Shown here in pieces: positions 55,684 through 64,000 of a stretch of DNA of 64,000 bases (within the stretch, counting starts at the first letter, position 1; every line of letters begins with the position of its first letter). The stretch spans positions 1,488,001-1,552,000 of the forward strand of contig NZ_JAPENX010000001.1 in assembly GCF_026341815.1 (NCBI RefSeq), read 5' to 3'. Under the pieces are notes generated by a model. The model had not been told where the DNA came from and made no database searches. It worked only from the letters and a program-made list of their open reading frames with translations. The position numbers were made by a program, and so were the translations under genes. The stretch comes from Streptomyces sp. NBC_00572. Its GTDB lineage: Bacteria; Actinomycetota; Actinomycetes; Streptomycetales; Streptomycetaceae.

Positions 55684-56014
55684 GGTGGGGTTCGAAATCC
55701 ACGTGCAGCCAGTGCGCGCCCCGCTGCCGGGCGGCTCCGGCGGCGGCCCGTACGAGGGTGATGCCGAGCCCCTGCCGGCGCTCGTCCGGGTGGACGGTGG
55801 TGTCGAGGAGGAAGGCGTGCACGCCACCGTCGCCGACGACGTTCACGTACCCGACGAGCCTCCCGGCACGGCGGGCGGTGACCCGGAGGAGGCTGCGGGC
55901 GAGGACGGGAGAGAAGTCGGTGTCCTGGTGGCCGGGCCAGCCGGCGCGGAAGAGGACGTTGAGCTCGTCGCCGGTGAGAGGCCCGTCGACCTCGATCTCC
56001 CTCGCCGTCTCCAT
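55589..56014 (-). CDS. GNAT acetyltransferase
   Basis: 141 residues from ATG 56014. GNAT core: LVGYVNVVGDGGVHAFLLDTTVHPDERRQGLGITLV (by motif, the acetyl-CoA loop is RRQGLG), ending HERCGFRSTAAGLMNL. Substrate unknown. Its ATG shares an A with the TAA of the upstream gene. Its 3' end overlaps the convergent membrane-protein gene by 95 nt. Confidence 0.9.
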   Translation of the reverse strand: METAREIEVDGPLTGDELNVLFRAGWPGHQDTDFSPVLARSLLRVTARRAGRLVGYVNVVGDGGVHAFLLDTTVHPDERRQGLGITLVRAAAGAARQRGAHWLHVDFEPHLTAFHERCGFRSTAAGLMNLNEPLAPVGPLG

Positions 56015-56688
56015 TACAGGGAGACCCCGGGAGTGACCGTCAACGACATGGGCACCGTACGGAGCACGATCGAGCCGTAGGGAGTACGCAGCCGCAGCCA
56101 CGGCCCGGAGGCGAACAGCGCCACGGACGCCTCCGTGTCCACGGGCGGCAGGAAACCGAGGGACTGCGCGGCGTGCACGGCCCGCAAGGGGAGCCCGGTG
56201 GCACCCAGGGTCCTGGACCAGATGTCGCGGCCGATCCGGTCGCGCTCGGCCCTGGTACGCCGCTCCTCGGGCAACTCCTCGTCCCGCGCCCGGAATTCGG
56301 CGACGGCCGCGGCGACGGCGCCCCGCATCTCGGCGGCGCCCGGCAGTCCGGCGACCGGCTGCCAGCCGGCCCGCGGCGGGAGGACGCCGGCCCACGGGGG
56401 CCCGGTGACGGAGTCCGGGACGACGGCCTTGCCCGCCGACTCCTCGATGCCTTCGAGGAGTTCACCGGCGGACACGGTGACGTCGAGCTCCACGGCGTCG
56501 ACGAGTCGCGCCGTACGGATCGCGAGCACCTCGAAGGACGGCGGCCGTCCGAAGACGGCCAGCGCCCCGCCGCCCGCCTGGAGGCGGACGGCGGCGGCCC
56601 GGTCGTAGTGAACCAACCGGGTCAGGAAGGCGGCGAGGGCCGCCGCCTCCCTGGCGTCGGCGAAGTGCAGCGGCGCGAGGACGGTCAT
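56014..56688 (-). CDS. conserved unknown protein of the ettA operon
   Basis: 224 residues, no recognised domain. Cytosolic, mixed alpha/beta, with a central helical stretch rich in Glu/Arg (about 120-155). The start APLHFADAREAAALAAFLTRLVHYDRAAAVRLQ and end RTVPMSLTV suggest two small domains. It is locked into the operon by ATGA overlap upstream and TAATG overlap downstream. Confidence 0.8.
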   Translation of the reverse strand: MTVLAPLHFADAREAAALAAFLTRLVHYDRAAAVRLQAGGGALAVFGRPPSFEVLAIRTARLVDAVELDVTVSAGELLEGIEESAGKAVVPDSVTGPPWAGVLPPRAGWQPVAGLPGAAEMRGAVAAAVAEFRARDEELPEERRTRAERDRIGRDIWSRTLGATGLPLRAVHAAQSLGFLPPVDTEASVALFASGPWLRLRTPYGSIVLRTVPMSLTVTPGVSL

Positions 56689-57107
56689 GCTGCGGACGTC
56701 ATCCCGTCGTCGACGTACTCCTGGAGGAACTCGCGCTCCTCGGAGGTGATCCGGCGCGGACGCTGGGCCTCCAGGTCGAAGGGCACGACGACCGTGGACG
56801 CCCGGACGTACGTGACGTCCGCGTCCTTGACCTCGTACGCGATCGTCAGCGACGCCGCGCCTATCTTCGTGACCCAGGACTCGATGGTCACCGGCTCGTG
56901 CCGGTGGACCAGCGGCCGCTTGTAGTCGATCTCGTGCCGGGCCACGACGGACCCGCCGGAGAACGAGGGGGAACCGTCCCCCGGCGCGAGCCGGAACATG
57001 AAGTCGATCCGCGCCTCTTCCAGGTACCGCAGGAAGACGACGTTGTTGACGTGCCCGAAGGCGTCCATGTCCGACCAGCGCAGGGGACAGCTGTAGATGT
57101 GGCGCAC
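56685..57107 (-). CDS. hot-dog acyl-CoA thioesterase
   Basis: 140 residues from GTG 57107. 4HBT family: RWSDMDAFGHVNNVVFLRYLEEAR carries the catalytic Asp (WSDMDAFGHVNN). It hydrolyses acyl-CoA thioesters, chain preference unknown. It begins 2 nt after the ettA stop. Confidence 0.93.
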   Translation of the reverse strand: MRHIYSCPLRWSDMDAFGHVNNVVFLRYLEEARIDFMFRLAPGDGSPSFSGGSVVARHEIDYKRPLVHRHEPVTIESWVTKIGAASLTIAYEVKDADVTYVRASTVVVPFDLEAQRPRRITSEEREFLQEYVDDGMTSAA

Positions 57108-57109
57108 GC

Positions 57110-58774
<1,665 letters not shown>

Positions 58775-59082
58775 GAGAAACCGTCCGGCAAGGAGTGAGT
58801 GGGCAGATACACCCCATCTTGCCTGACCGCCACCCCCGGGCGGAAACCGGTAAGGCGGGAGCGGGGGCTCGGGCGGGGCCGCAGCGGGGCCGCGCCCGGC
58901 TCGTTTCGGGGCCGTACCGGGCGGTAGGGGGCGGAAACGTGGCCCGGACGTGCGACGACCCCGGACGCTGACGCGTTCCGGGGTCGTGCGGTGATCACGG
59001 GGCGATCACGATGTGACGCGGATCACTCCACGGGATCGAGTGGCTTCCCGGTGCCGGCGGGGCCGGCACCGGGGGCCTGGGA
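58775..59082. other. 308-nt gap with two terminator-like hairpins
   Basis: No gene. Hairpin 1, 59048-59072, arms of 11 perfect bp and a GGG loop, 10 nt after the thioester-protein stop. Hairpin 2, 58955-58987, arms acgaccccgga and complement, 11-nt loop. Between them are repeated gatcac elements at 58992-59036 whose meaning is unclear. The 58775-58950 part should hold the ettA promoter. Confidence 0.75.
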
Positions 59083-60525
59083 TCAGGCGCCGGCGGTCTT
59101 CTTCTTGCGGAGGAAGAACACCGCACCGCCGCCGATCACGACGAGCGCGGCGGCGATGCCGGCGATCATCGGAGTGGCGTTGGAGCTGCCGGTCTCGGCG
59201 AGGTCGCCGCCACCGGTCGTGGTGGTGCCGGTCGTGCCCGTGGTGCCGCCCGTGGTGTCACCGGTCGTGGGAGCGGTGGTCGACGGGGAGGGCTCGGTCG
59301 AGGGCTCCGTGGAGGGGGTCTCGGTCGGCGTCGGGCCGGGGGTGGCCGTCTTGCAGTCCAGGACGCCCTCGAAGGTCTCCTCGAAGCCGTTCGGGCCGGT
59401 GATGGTGAACTTGTACGCCTCGTCCTCGGCGAGCGGGACCAGGATGGTCTTCGTCTCACCGGCGGCGATGGAGTACGAGGTGCCCTTCAGGTCGAAGGTC
59501 CAGGCCTCGTCGCCCTTGTTGGAGGCGATGACCTCAAGGCCACCCTTGGCGCAGTCCTTGGCGACCGTGACGGCCGGGACGGCACCCTTCTTGGCCCACG
59601 TGGCCGAAGCCTTGGCGGTCACGGTGGACTCGCTGGAGCCGGCCAGGATCAGGGTCTGCGACGGGCCGTCGATGGAGACGAACGCGCGGCCCAGGGAGAC
59701 CTTGGTGGCGGCCTCGGCGGTCAGCTCGGCGACGCCGTCGGCGGTGCCGGCCGGAACGTCGAAGAAGACCTGGTCGCCGTTCTTGGCCTCGGTGACGGGC
59801 TTGCCGTCCTTGTCCACGATCTTGACGCCGTCCGGGGTGCCCGGGGCGGTCGCCAGCTTGGCGATCGAGGCGTTGGTGGAGACGGTGATCGGGCCGAGCC
59901 GGTCACCGGCCTTGCCCGCGACCGAGGACGGGGACAGGGACAGGGAGGCCTTCGGCTCCTCAAGCTTGACCGCGTCCTTCAGGAGCGACTCGGTCAGCTT
60001 CCGGGCGTCGGGGCTCTTCGGCGTCGCCGTCACGTCGTCGGACAGGGTCCAGATGGCGGCCTGCGTGGCCGCCGCGGCCTCGTCCTTCGACAGGTCGACG
60101 TCGAGCTTCTTGCCGAGCTCCTCGGCAGAAAGCTTCGGGTAGCCGTTCTCCAGGATCCAGAGGATCTTTCCGGCGTTGTCGTTGTTGTGCAGGGAGGACT
60201 CGTCCCAGCCGACTTCCTTGTAGTCGAAGTCGTGCTTGGCCGGCGTACGAAGGTCGATGCAGTAGGTCTGGAGAGTTCCCCCGCCCTCGACCTGCATCTT
60301 GAAGAGGCCGCCCTTGACGCCCCACTTCGAACCGTTCTTCTCGGCGATCTCGACGTCGTCACGGTCGGTCATGCCGCCGAGCTTCGCCGTCACGCCACCG
60401 GTGCCCGGGGCACCGTCGTCGGCCAGCGCCGGGCCGGCCGTCGCTATCGCTCCGGCGATCACAAGGCCGGAGACGAGGGTCGCGGCGGCAAGGCGGGCAG
60501 CGCCTCGCCCACGAACTGAATACAT
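59083..60525 (-). CDS. thioester-domain surface protein with LAETG anchor
   Basis: 480 residues. Signal peptide (cleavage near ALA-DD, residue 35), a thioester domain with Cys89 (TYCIDLRT) and Gln155 (TQAAIWTLSD), the pair that forms an internal Cys-Gln thioester in Gram-positive adhesins, further beta-rich domains, a Thr/Pro/Ser linker, and a sortase tail: LAETG at 442-446, a hydrophobic helix and RKKK. LAxTG is the sortase E signal in Streptomyces. Likely a wall-anchored protein able to bond covalently to amines on a surface. RBS GAGGGGAAAG. Confidence 0.92.
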   Translation of the reverse strand: MYSVRGRGAARLAAATLVSGLVIAGAIATAGPALADDGAPGTGGVTAKLGGMTDRDDVEIAEKNGSKWGVKGGLFKMQVEGGGTLQTYCIDLRTPAKHDFDYKEVGWDESSLHNNDNAGKILWILENGYPKLSAEELGKKLDVDLSKDEAAAATQAAIWTLSDDVTATPKSPDARKLTESLLKDAVKLEEPKASLSLSPSSVAGKAGDRLGPITVSTNASIAKLATAPGTPDGVKIVDKDGKPVTEAKNGDQVFFDVPAGTADGVAELTAEAATKVSLGRAFVSIDGPSQTLILAGSSESTVTAKASATWAKKGAVPAVTVAKDCAKGGLEVIASNKGDEAWTFDLKGTSYSIAAGETKTILVPLAEDEAYKFTITGPNGFEETFEGVLDCKTATPGPTPTETPSTEPSTEPSPSTTAPTTGDTTGGTTGTTGTTTTGGGDLAETGSSNATPMIAGIAAALVVIGGGAVFFLRKKKTAGA

Positions 60526-60682
60526 TGCTTTCCCCTCCGAGGCGAGCTGCTCCGCGAACATGGTTGATTCGCGTGGGGGGAGCGCACGCCAGCAGATCAC
60601 AGACCCGATGGGCTCACGTGCCACATGAGTACCCGGGAATCCTAGGGATGCGGAACCCCCCCGGTGCCCGGCCATACGGTCA

Positions 60683-60711
60683 GATAACCATTCCGACTCG
60701 GAATCGTTATC
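60683..60711. promoter_or_regulatory. 29-bp palindrome upstream of the thioester protein
   Basis: Arms gataaccattccga (60683-60696) and tcggaatcgttatc (60698-60711), one mismatch, 1-nt centre. AT-rich; it lies 158 nt upstream of the thioester-protein ATG and 41 nt past the ssbB stop. Reads as an operator more than a terminator because it lacks a GC-rich stem and loop. Confidence 0.6.
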
Positions 60712-60751
60712 ACGCAGGGCGAGTTGGTCGACAAATCGCCACAACTCAAGG

Positions 60752-61276
60752 TCAGGGAACGGTCACCAACCGAGTTGCCGACTCCGTCACGGCGTCCGCC
60801 GCCGCCACCGCCCACGGATCCCGCTCCGGTGCGGGCCCGAGCGCCGGGCCCGGTTCGAGATCCGACCCGTCCCCCGGCTCCCGCTCCACCGCCGTCCTGA
60901 ACTCCGGCCTCGGCTCCGGCCGCGCCGTCCGCCGGAAGGCCGCCGTCCCCCGGCTCAGGTCGTGGCCCACCGCCAGCGCGGCCACGTCCACGAAGGTCTT
61001 GCGCTGTCCGTCCCGCTCGTCCTCACGCACCCTCAGCCGGCCGTGCACCACGAGCGGTTCCCCGACCGACACCGAGGCCGCCAGATTCGCCCCCAGCGAG
61101 CGCCAGGCCGACACCGTGTAGAAGCTGGTGGGCCCGTCGGACCATAGCCCCTTCTCGCGGTCCCAGCGGCGGGCGGTCACCGCGAATCGGAACCTGGCCA
61201 CCCCGCCCGTGGCCGTGCCCCGGTACTCCACCGCCGTCGCCACGTTGCCGACGAGCGTCACGGTCGTGTCGTTCAT
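60752..61276 (-). CDS. ssbB: single-stranded DNA-binding protein, SsbB-like
   Basis: 174 residues from ATG 61276. OB fold: TTVTLVGNVATAVEYR, RFRFAVTARRWDRE, FYTVSAWRSLGANLAASV. The C-terminus lacks the acidic DDDIPF-type tail of housekeeping SsbA, which marks it as SsbB; in Streptomyces coelicolor SsbB is needed for chromosome segregation in sporulation. Downstream of dynA-dynB on the same strand. Confidence 0.88.
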   Translation of the reverse strand: MNDTTVTLVGNVATAVEYRGTATGGVARFRFAVTARRWDREKGLWSDGPTSFYTVSAWRSLGANLAASVSVGEPLVVHGRLRVREDERDGQRKTFVDVAALAVGHDLSRGTAAFRRTARPEPRPEFRTAVEREPGDGSDLEPGPALGPAPERDPWAVAAADAVTESATRLVTVP

Positions 61277-61444
61277 GGTCCCGTCCCCCACCCTGCGTTC
61301 CCGCTGCTGGCTCTTCTCCGGTTCTTCTCCGGTCGGGCACCATCGTGGTGCCGCGGAGAGGATCCCGCCGGGGGCTGTGGACGGCCGCAGGAATGTGGAC
61401 AACTCCCCCACCCGAAAGGGCGGATCCGAGGAGCGGAAGTGCCG

Positions 61445-63367
61445 CTACCTTCCCCGGACCCCCGTCCGCGTCGCACCCAGCCGGCCCGTACCGCCGCGGC
61501 CTCCGCCGACGATCCGGGCCGAGGGGCGCGTCCCCACCACGGTGGCGTACTGCTCGCGCACCTCCCGGTAGCGCATCAGCTCCGCCGCCACCGGGTCCAG
61601 CACCCGGGCCCGGCCGCAGGCCGCGGCCGCTTCGCGCAGGCGGCGTTCGGCCTCCTGTCCGTACCGTCTGGCCGGGCCCTTCACGGCCCCTTCGCAGGCC
61701 CATTCGACGAGCGGTCCGCCGACGATGCCGCCGAGCATCACGAGCACCGGCGGCAGCAGTCCCGGTTCCACGACGCCGACGATCTGCCCCACCAGCCACA
61801 GCGCGCCGAAGATCTGCAGGAGCGTCATCACGGCCTGGGCGAGGACGGCGGCGGGCCACCACGCGGGGCGGGGCGGCCGGGCCGCCGCGTCGCCGATGGT
61901 GACCGTCAGTTCGTCCAGGGCCTCGGGCAGACCTGCCGCGCCGCGCGCGGCCGCCTCGCGTACCGCCTGCGCCCAGGGGGTCGGGAGCCCGTGCGAGGCC
62001 TCGTCGGCGACGATCCGTACCGCCTGCTCCACGCGCTGGCGTGCCGTCAGTTCGTCCTCGACCGGGGTGGCGAGGTGCGGGTGGGTGGGGCCGTGCTCGC
62101 GGATCCGCTCGTACCAGCGGTAGAGCCGCAGCCAGGGCGTGCCGCAGGCACGGATGGCGCCTCGGCGCCAGACCCGTTCGGCGGCCTCGCCCGCGGCCTG
62201 GGCGCCGACGGCGACGGCGAGCCGGTCCGTGAAGGCGTCGCGGGCCCGCTCGTCGAGGCCGGGCCGTCCGTCGGCGAGGTAGGCGGGGCGCAAGCGGGCG
62301 GCGGCCGCGTCGACGTCGGCGGCGAGTCGGCGTTCGGGGGCGGAGCGTTCCTGGACGAACCCGGCGATCATCTCCCGTAGTTCGGGCACTCCCTCACCGG
62401 TCAGCGCGGAGACGGAGAGGACGGTGGCGCCGGGTTCGCCGTGCTCGCCGAGCGCGACACCGTCCTCGTCGAGGAGGCGGCGCAGGTCGTCGAGGACGAG
62501 GTCGGCGGCCTCCGTCCCGAGCCGGTCGATCTGGTTGAGGACGACGAAGGTGACCTCGGCGTGCCCGGCGAGCGGCCGGAGGTAGCGCTCGTGGAGGGCG
62601 GCGTCGGCGTACTTCTCGGGGTCGACGACCCAGATGACGGCGTCGACGAGGCCGAGGACCCGGTCGACCTGGTCGCGGTGGGCGGTGACCGCCGAGTCGT
62701 GGTCGGGGAGGTCGATGAGGACGAGCCCCTGGAGCCCGGTGTCGGCGGCGCCGCCCGCGAGGGGCCGGCGCCGCAGCCGGCTGGGGACGGCGAGCCGGTC
62801 GAGCAATCCGGCGGCGCCCTCGGACCACGAGAGCGCGATGGGCGCGGAGGTGGTGGGGCGGCGCAGTCCGGTCTCGGATACGGGAACGCCGGCGAGGGCG
62901 TTGAAGAGCGTGGACTTGCCGCTGCCGGTGGCGCCGGCGATCGCGATCACGGTGTGCCGGGAGGAGAGCCGCTGCCGGGCGGCGGCCTCGTCGAGCACCC
63001 GCCCGGCCTCGGCGAGGGCCTCGCTCTCGACCCGCGTACGGGAGAGCCCGACGAGTTCGTGGAGGGCGTCGAGGCGGGTACGGAGGGGCCCGCCGTAGTT
63101 CCCGCCGAGGGGCGGCATGGTGTCCGGCTCGTCCAGGTCGCCTCCGCCTCGCGGCACGTCGGCGGCGACGGCGGCGCCCCGCTCACTCGCGCGGCGCGCG
63201 ATCAGCCCGTCGTCCCAGCGGACGGCACGGCCGGGCGCACCCTCGCCCTGCCGCCCCCGCTCACCGTCCCGGCCCGCCCGGCCCGGCTCACCTTCCCGGC
63301 CCGCCCGGCCCCGCGCACCCTCGTCGTCTCGGCCTCCGGCATCCACGTCCACGTCCACGTCCACCAC
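61445..63367 (-). CDS. dynB: dynamin-like GTPase DynB
   Basis: 640 residues. GTPase: G1 GATGSGKST at 145-153, G3 DLPDHDS, G4 NQID. Two hydrophobic segments follow (AVLAQAVMTLLQIFGALWLVG and LLPPVLVMLGGIVGGPLVE). Matches DynB, which with DynA stabilises FtsZ rings during sporulation septation. GTG at 63367 has GAAGGAG 7 nt upstream, 1 nt after the dynA stop. The first residues alternate Val/Asp, encoded by a hexanucleotide repeat. Confidence 0.85.
   Translation of the reverse strand: MVDVDVDVDAGGRDDEGARGRAGREGEPGRAGRDGERGRQGEGAPGRAVRWDDGLIARRASERGAAVAADVPRGGGDLDEPDTMPPLGGNYGGPLRTRLDALHELVGLSRTRVESEALAEAGRVLDEAAARQRLSSRHTVIAIAGATGSGKSTLFNALAGVPVSETGLRRPTTSAPIALSWSEGAAGLLDRLAVPSRLRRRPLAGGAADTGLQGLVLIDLPDHDSAVTAHRDQVDRVLGLVDAVIWVVDPEKYADAALHERYLRPLAGHAEVTFVVLNQIDRLGTEAADLVLDDLRRLLDEDGVALGEHGEPGATVLSVSALTGEGVPELREMIAGFVQERSAPERRLAADVDAAAARLRPAYLADGRPGLDERARDAFTDRLAVAVGAQAAGEAAERVWRRGAIRACGTPWLRLYRWYERIREHGPTHPHLATPVEDELTARQRVEQAVRIVADEASHGLPTPWAQAVREAAARGAAGLPEALDELTVTIGDAAARPPRPAWWPAAVLAQAVMTLLQIFGALWLVGQIVGVVEPGLLPPVLVMLGGIVGGPLVEWACEGAVKGPARRYGQEAERRLREAAAACGRARVLDPVAAELMRYREVREQYATVVGTRPSARIVGGGRGGTGRLGATRTGVRGR
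63343..63364. repeat. hexanucleotide repeat at the dynB start
   Basis: Three perfect ccacgt units (63343-63360) plus ccac, read on the minus strand as alternating Val-Asp codons from the start codon of dynB. Slippage would change the N-terminus in steps of two residues without shifting frame. Confidence 0.85.
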
Positions 63368-63368
63368 G

Positions 63369-64000
63369 TCACTTCTCCTTCTGCAGTACGGAGAGCGCGG
63401 CGATCAGCTCCGCCTGCGGCTCGGGGGTCACATCGAGCGCTTCGAGGGGCGCGAGGCGCCGGTCGCGTTCGGCGTGCAGGACACGGTCGACGTACGAGAG
63501 GACGAGTTCGCCGCCCTTGTCGCGCAGCCGCAGGGCGGCCTGGGCGCCGAGGAGTTCGGCGAGGCGCTCGCCCGCGGCCCGGGTGCGCCGGCCGCCGAGG
63601 AGGGAGGCGGCGAGGAGGGCGGCGACGGTGTCGCCCTCGGGGACGGCCGTACGGGAGGTGGAGGGGCGTTCCACGGTCCGCACCTCGTCCTCGGCGAGTT
63701 CTTCGAGGACGCGGCGCCAGCGCCGTACCTCCACGCCGATCCGCTCGGCCGTGTCGCGGTCGCCACCGGTGCGGGCGGGGCCGAGGGCCTCGGAGGCGGG
63801 TTCGCGGCGCCAGGCGTCGCGGACGCGTTCCTCGGCGGCGGAGACGGCGCAGTGGAGGAGGGCGGCGAGGGATTCGGCGAGGGCGTCGAGCAGTTCGTCG
63901 GCGGTGCTGTCGCGGGGGTAGGCGCGCCAGCGGGTGCGGGCGTCCCCGGCGAGGACGGCGCCGCGGCCCAGCTGTTCGCGTACCCGCTTGGCCTGTTCGC
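63369..64000 (-). CDS. dynA: dynamin-like GTPase DynA, C-terminal part
   Basis: Only the last 210 residues are in the window; the frame is open to the edge. The visible part is helical and Arg/Glu/Ala-rich (TADELLDALAESLAALLH, then LVLSYVDRVLHAERDRRLAPLEAL), ending SVLQKEK. No GTPase motif is in view. The name rests on position directly before dynB (TGA then GTG, 1 nt apart) and on the helical stalk character. Confidence 0.7.
   Translation of the reverse strand, partial: EQAKRVREQLGRGAVLAGDARTRWRAYPRDSTADELLDALAESLAALLHCAVSAAEERVRDAWRREPASEALGPARTGGDRDTAERIGVEVRRWRRVLEELAEDEVRTVERPSTSRTAVPEGDTVAALLAASLLGGRRTRAAGERLAELLGAQAALRLRDKGGELVLSYVDRVLHAERDRRLAPLEALDVTPEPQAELIAALSVLQKEK

Overview
The window is high-GC actinobacterial chromosome, almost certainly Streptomyces. 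Support comes from the strong third-position GC bias, many GTG starts with GGAGG-type ribosome sites, a CsnR-type chitosan-oligosaccharide uptake operon, a DynA/DynB/SsbB sporulation-division group, an LAETG surface protein of the sortase E type, and a GlnX-GlnH-PknG signalling locus. I see no tRNA, rRNA, CRISPR array, insertion sequence or prophage. Gene names rest on protein motifs and remembered family knowledge; no searches were run.

Layout. 1-10 kb: DsbA-like protein, aminopeptidase N paralogue 1, an AbiEi/PD-(D/E)XK-like protein, a secreted serine hydrolase, a minus-strand VOC-PPOX-HPP-Nudix group, a divergent CGNR regulator and aspartate-semialdehyde dehydrogenase. 10-19.7 kb: aminopeptidase N paralogue 2, a secreted EEP/VCBS nuclease-like protein, allantoicase, then two EamA exporters and a LysR regulator in a row, with a divergent MarR regulator. 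19.7-27.7 kb: small membrane protein, malQ, a tiny gene made of 12-residue repeats, a large secreted GH84 protein, an HNH endonuclease and an MscS channel. 27.9-34.7 kb: csnR-csnE-csnF-csnG-csnH-csnK-like operon with a 15-bp palindrome upstream.

35.0-45.8 kb holds the most interesting locus. Seven co-directional genes encode a GlnX-like four-helix membrane protein, a GlnH-like amino-acid-binding protein, a helical protein of unknown function, a PknG kinase, a PP2C phosphatase, a vWA protein and an FHA protein. The kinase, phosphatase and FHA protein each carry two Cys4-type zinc ribbons. The layout suggests an outside-in amino-acid sensing relay with its own kinase, phosphatase and phospho-reader.

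45.8-64 kb: PCMT-like methyltransferase, truncated haemoglobin, a three-gene FtsX/LolD-type ABC system with overlapping reading frames, a small membrane protein that overlaps a convergent acetyltransferase gene, the ettA-thioesterase-unknown-GNAT operon, a thioester-domain surface protein, and ssbB/dynB/dynA (dynA runs off the right edge).

Regulatory DNA of note: two TTCAG-N5-CTGAA (T-N11-A, LysR-type) palindromes at nearly the same distance (59 and 60 nt) upstream of alc and of an EamA gene; an operator-like palindrome next to the CGNR gene; the csnR palindrome; a 29-bp palindrome upstream of the thioester protein; and tandem arrays with periods of 8, 14, 17, 23 and 36 bp at gene borders.
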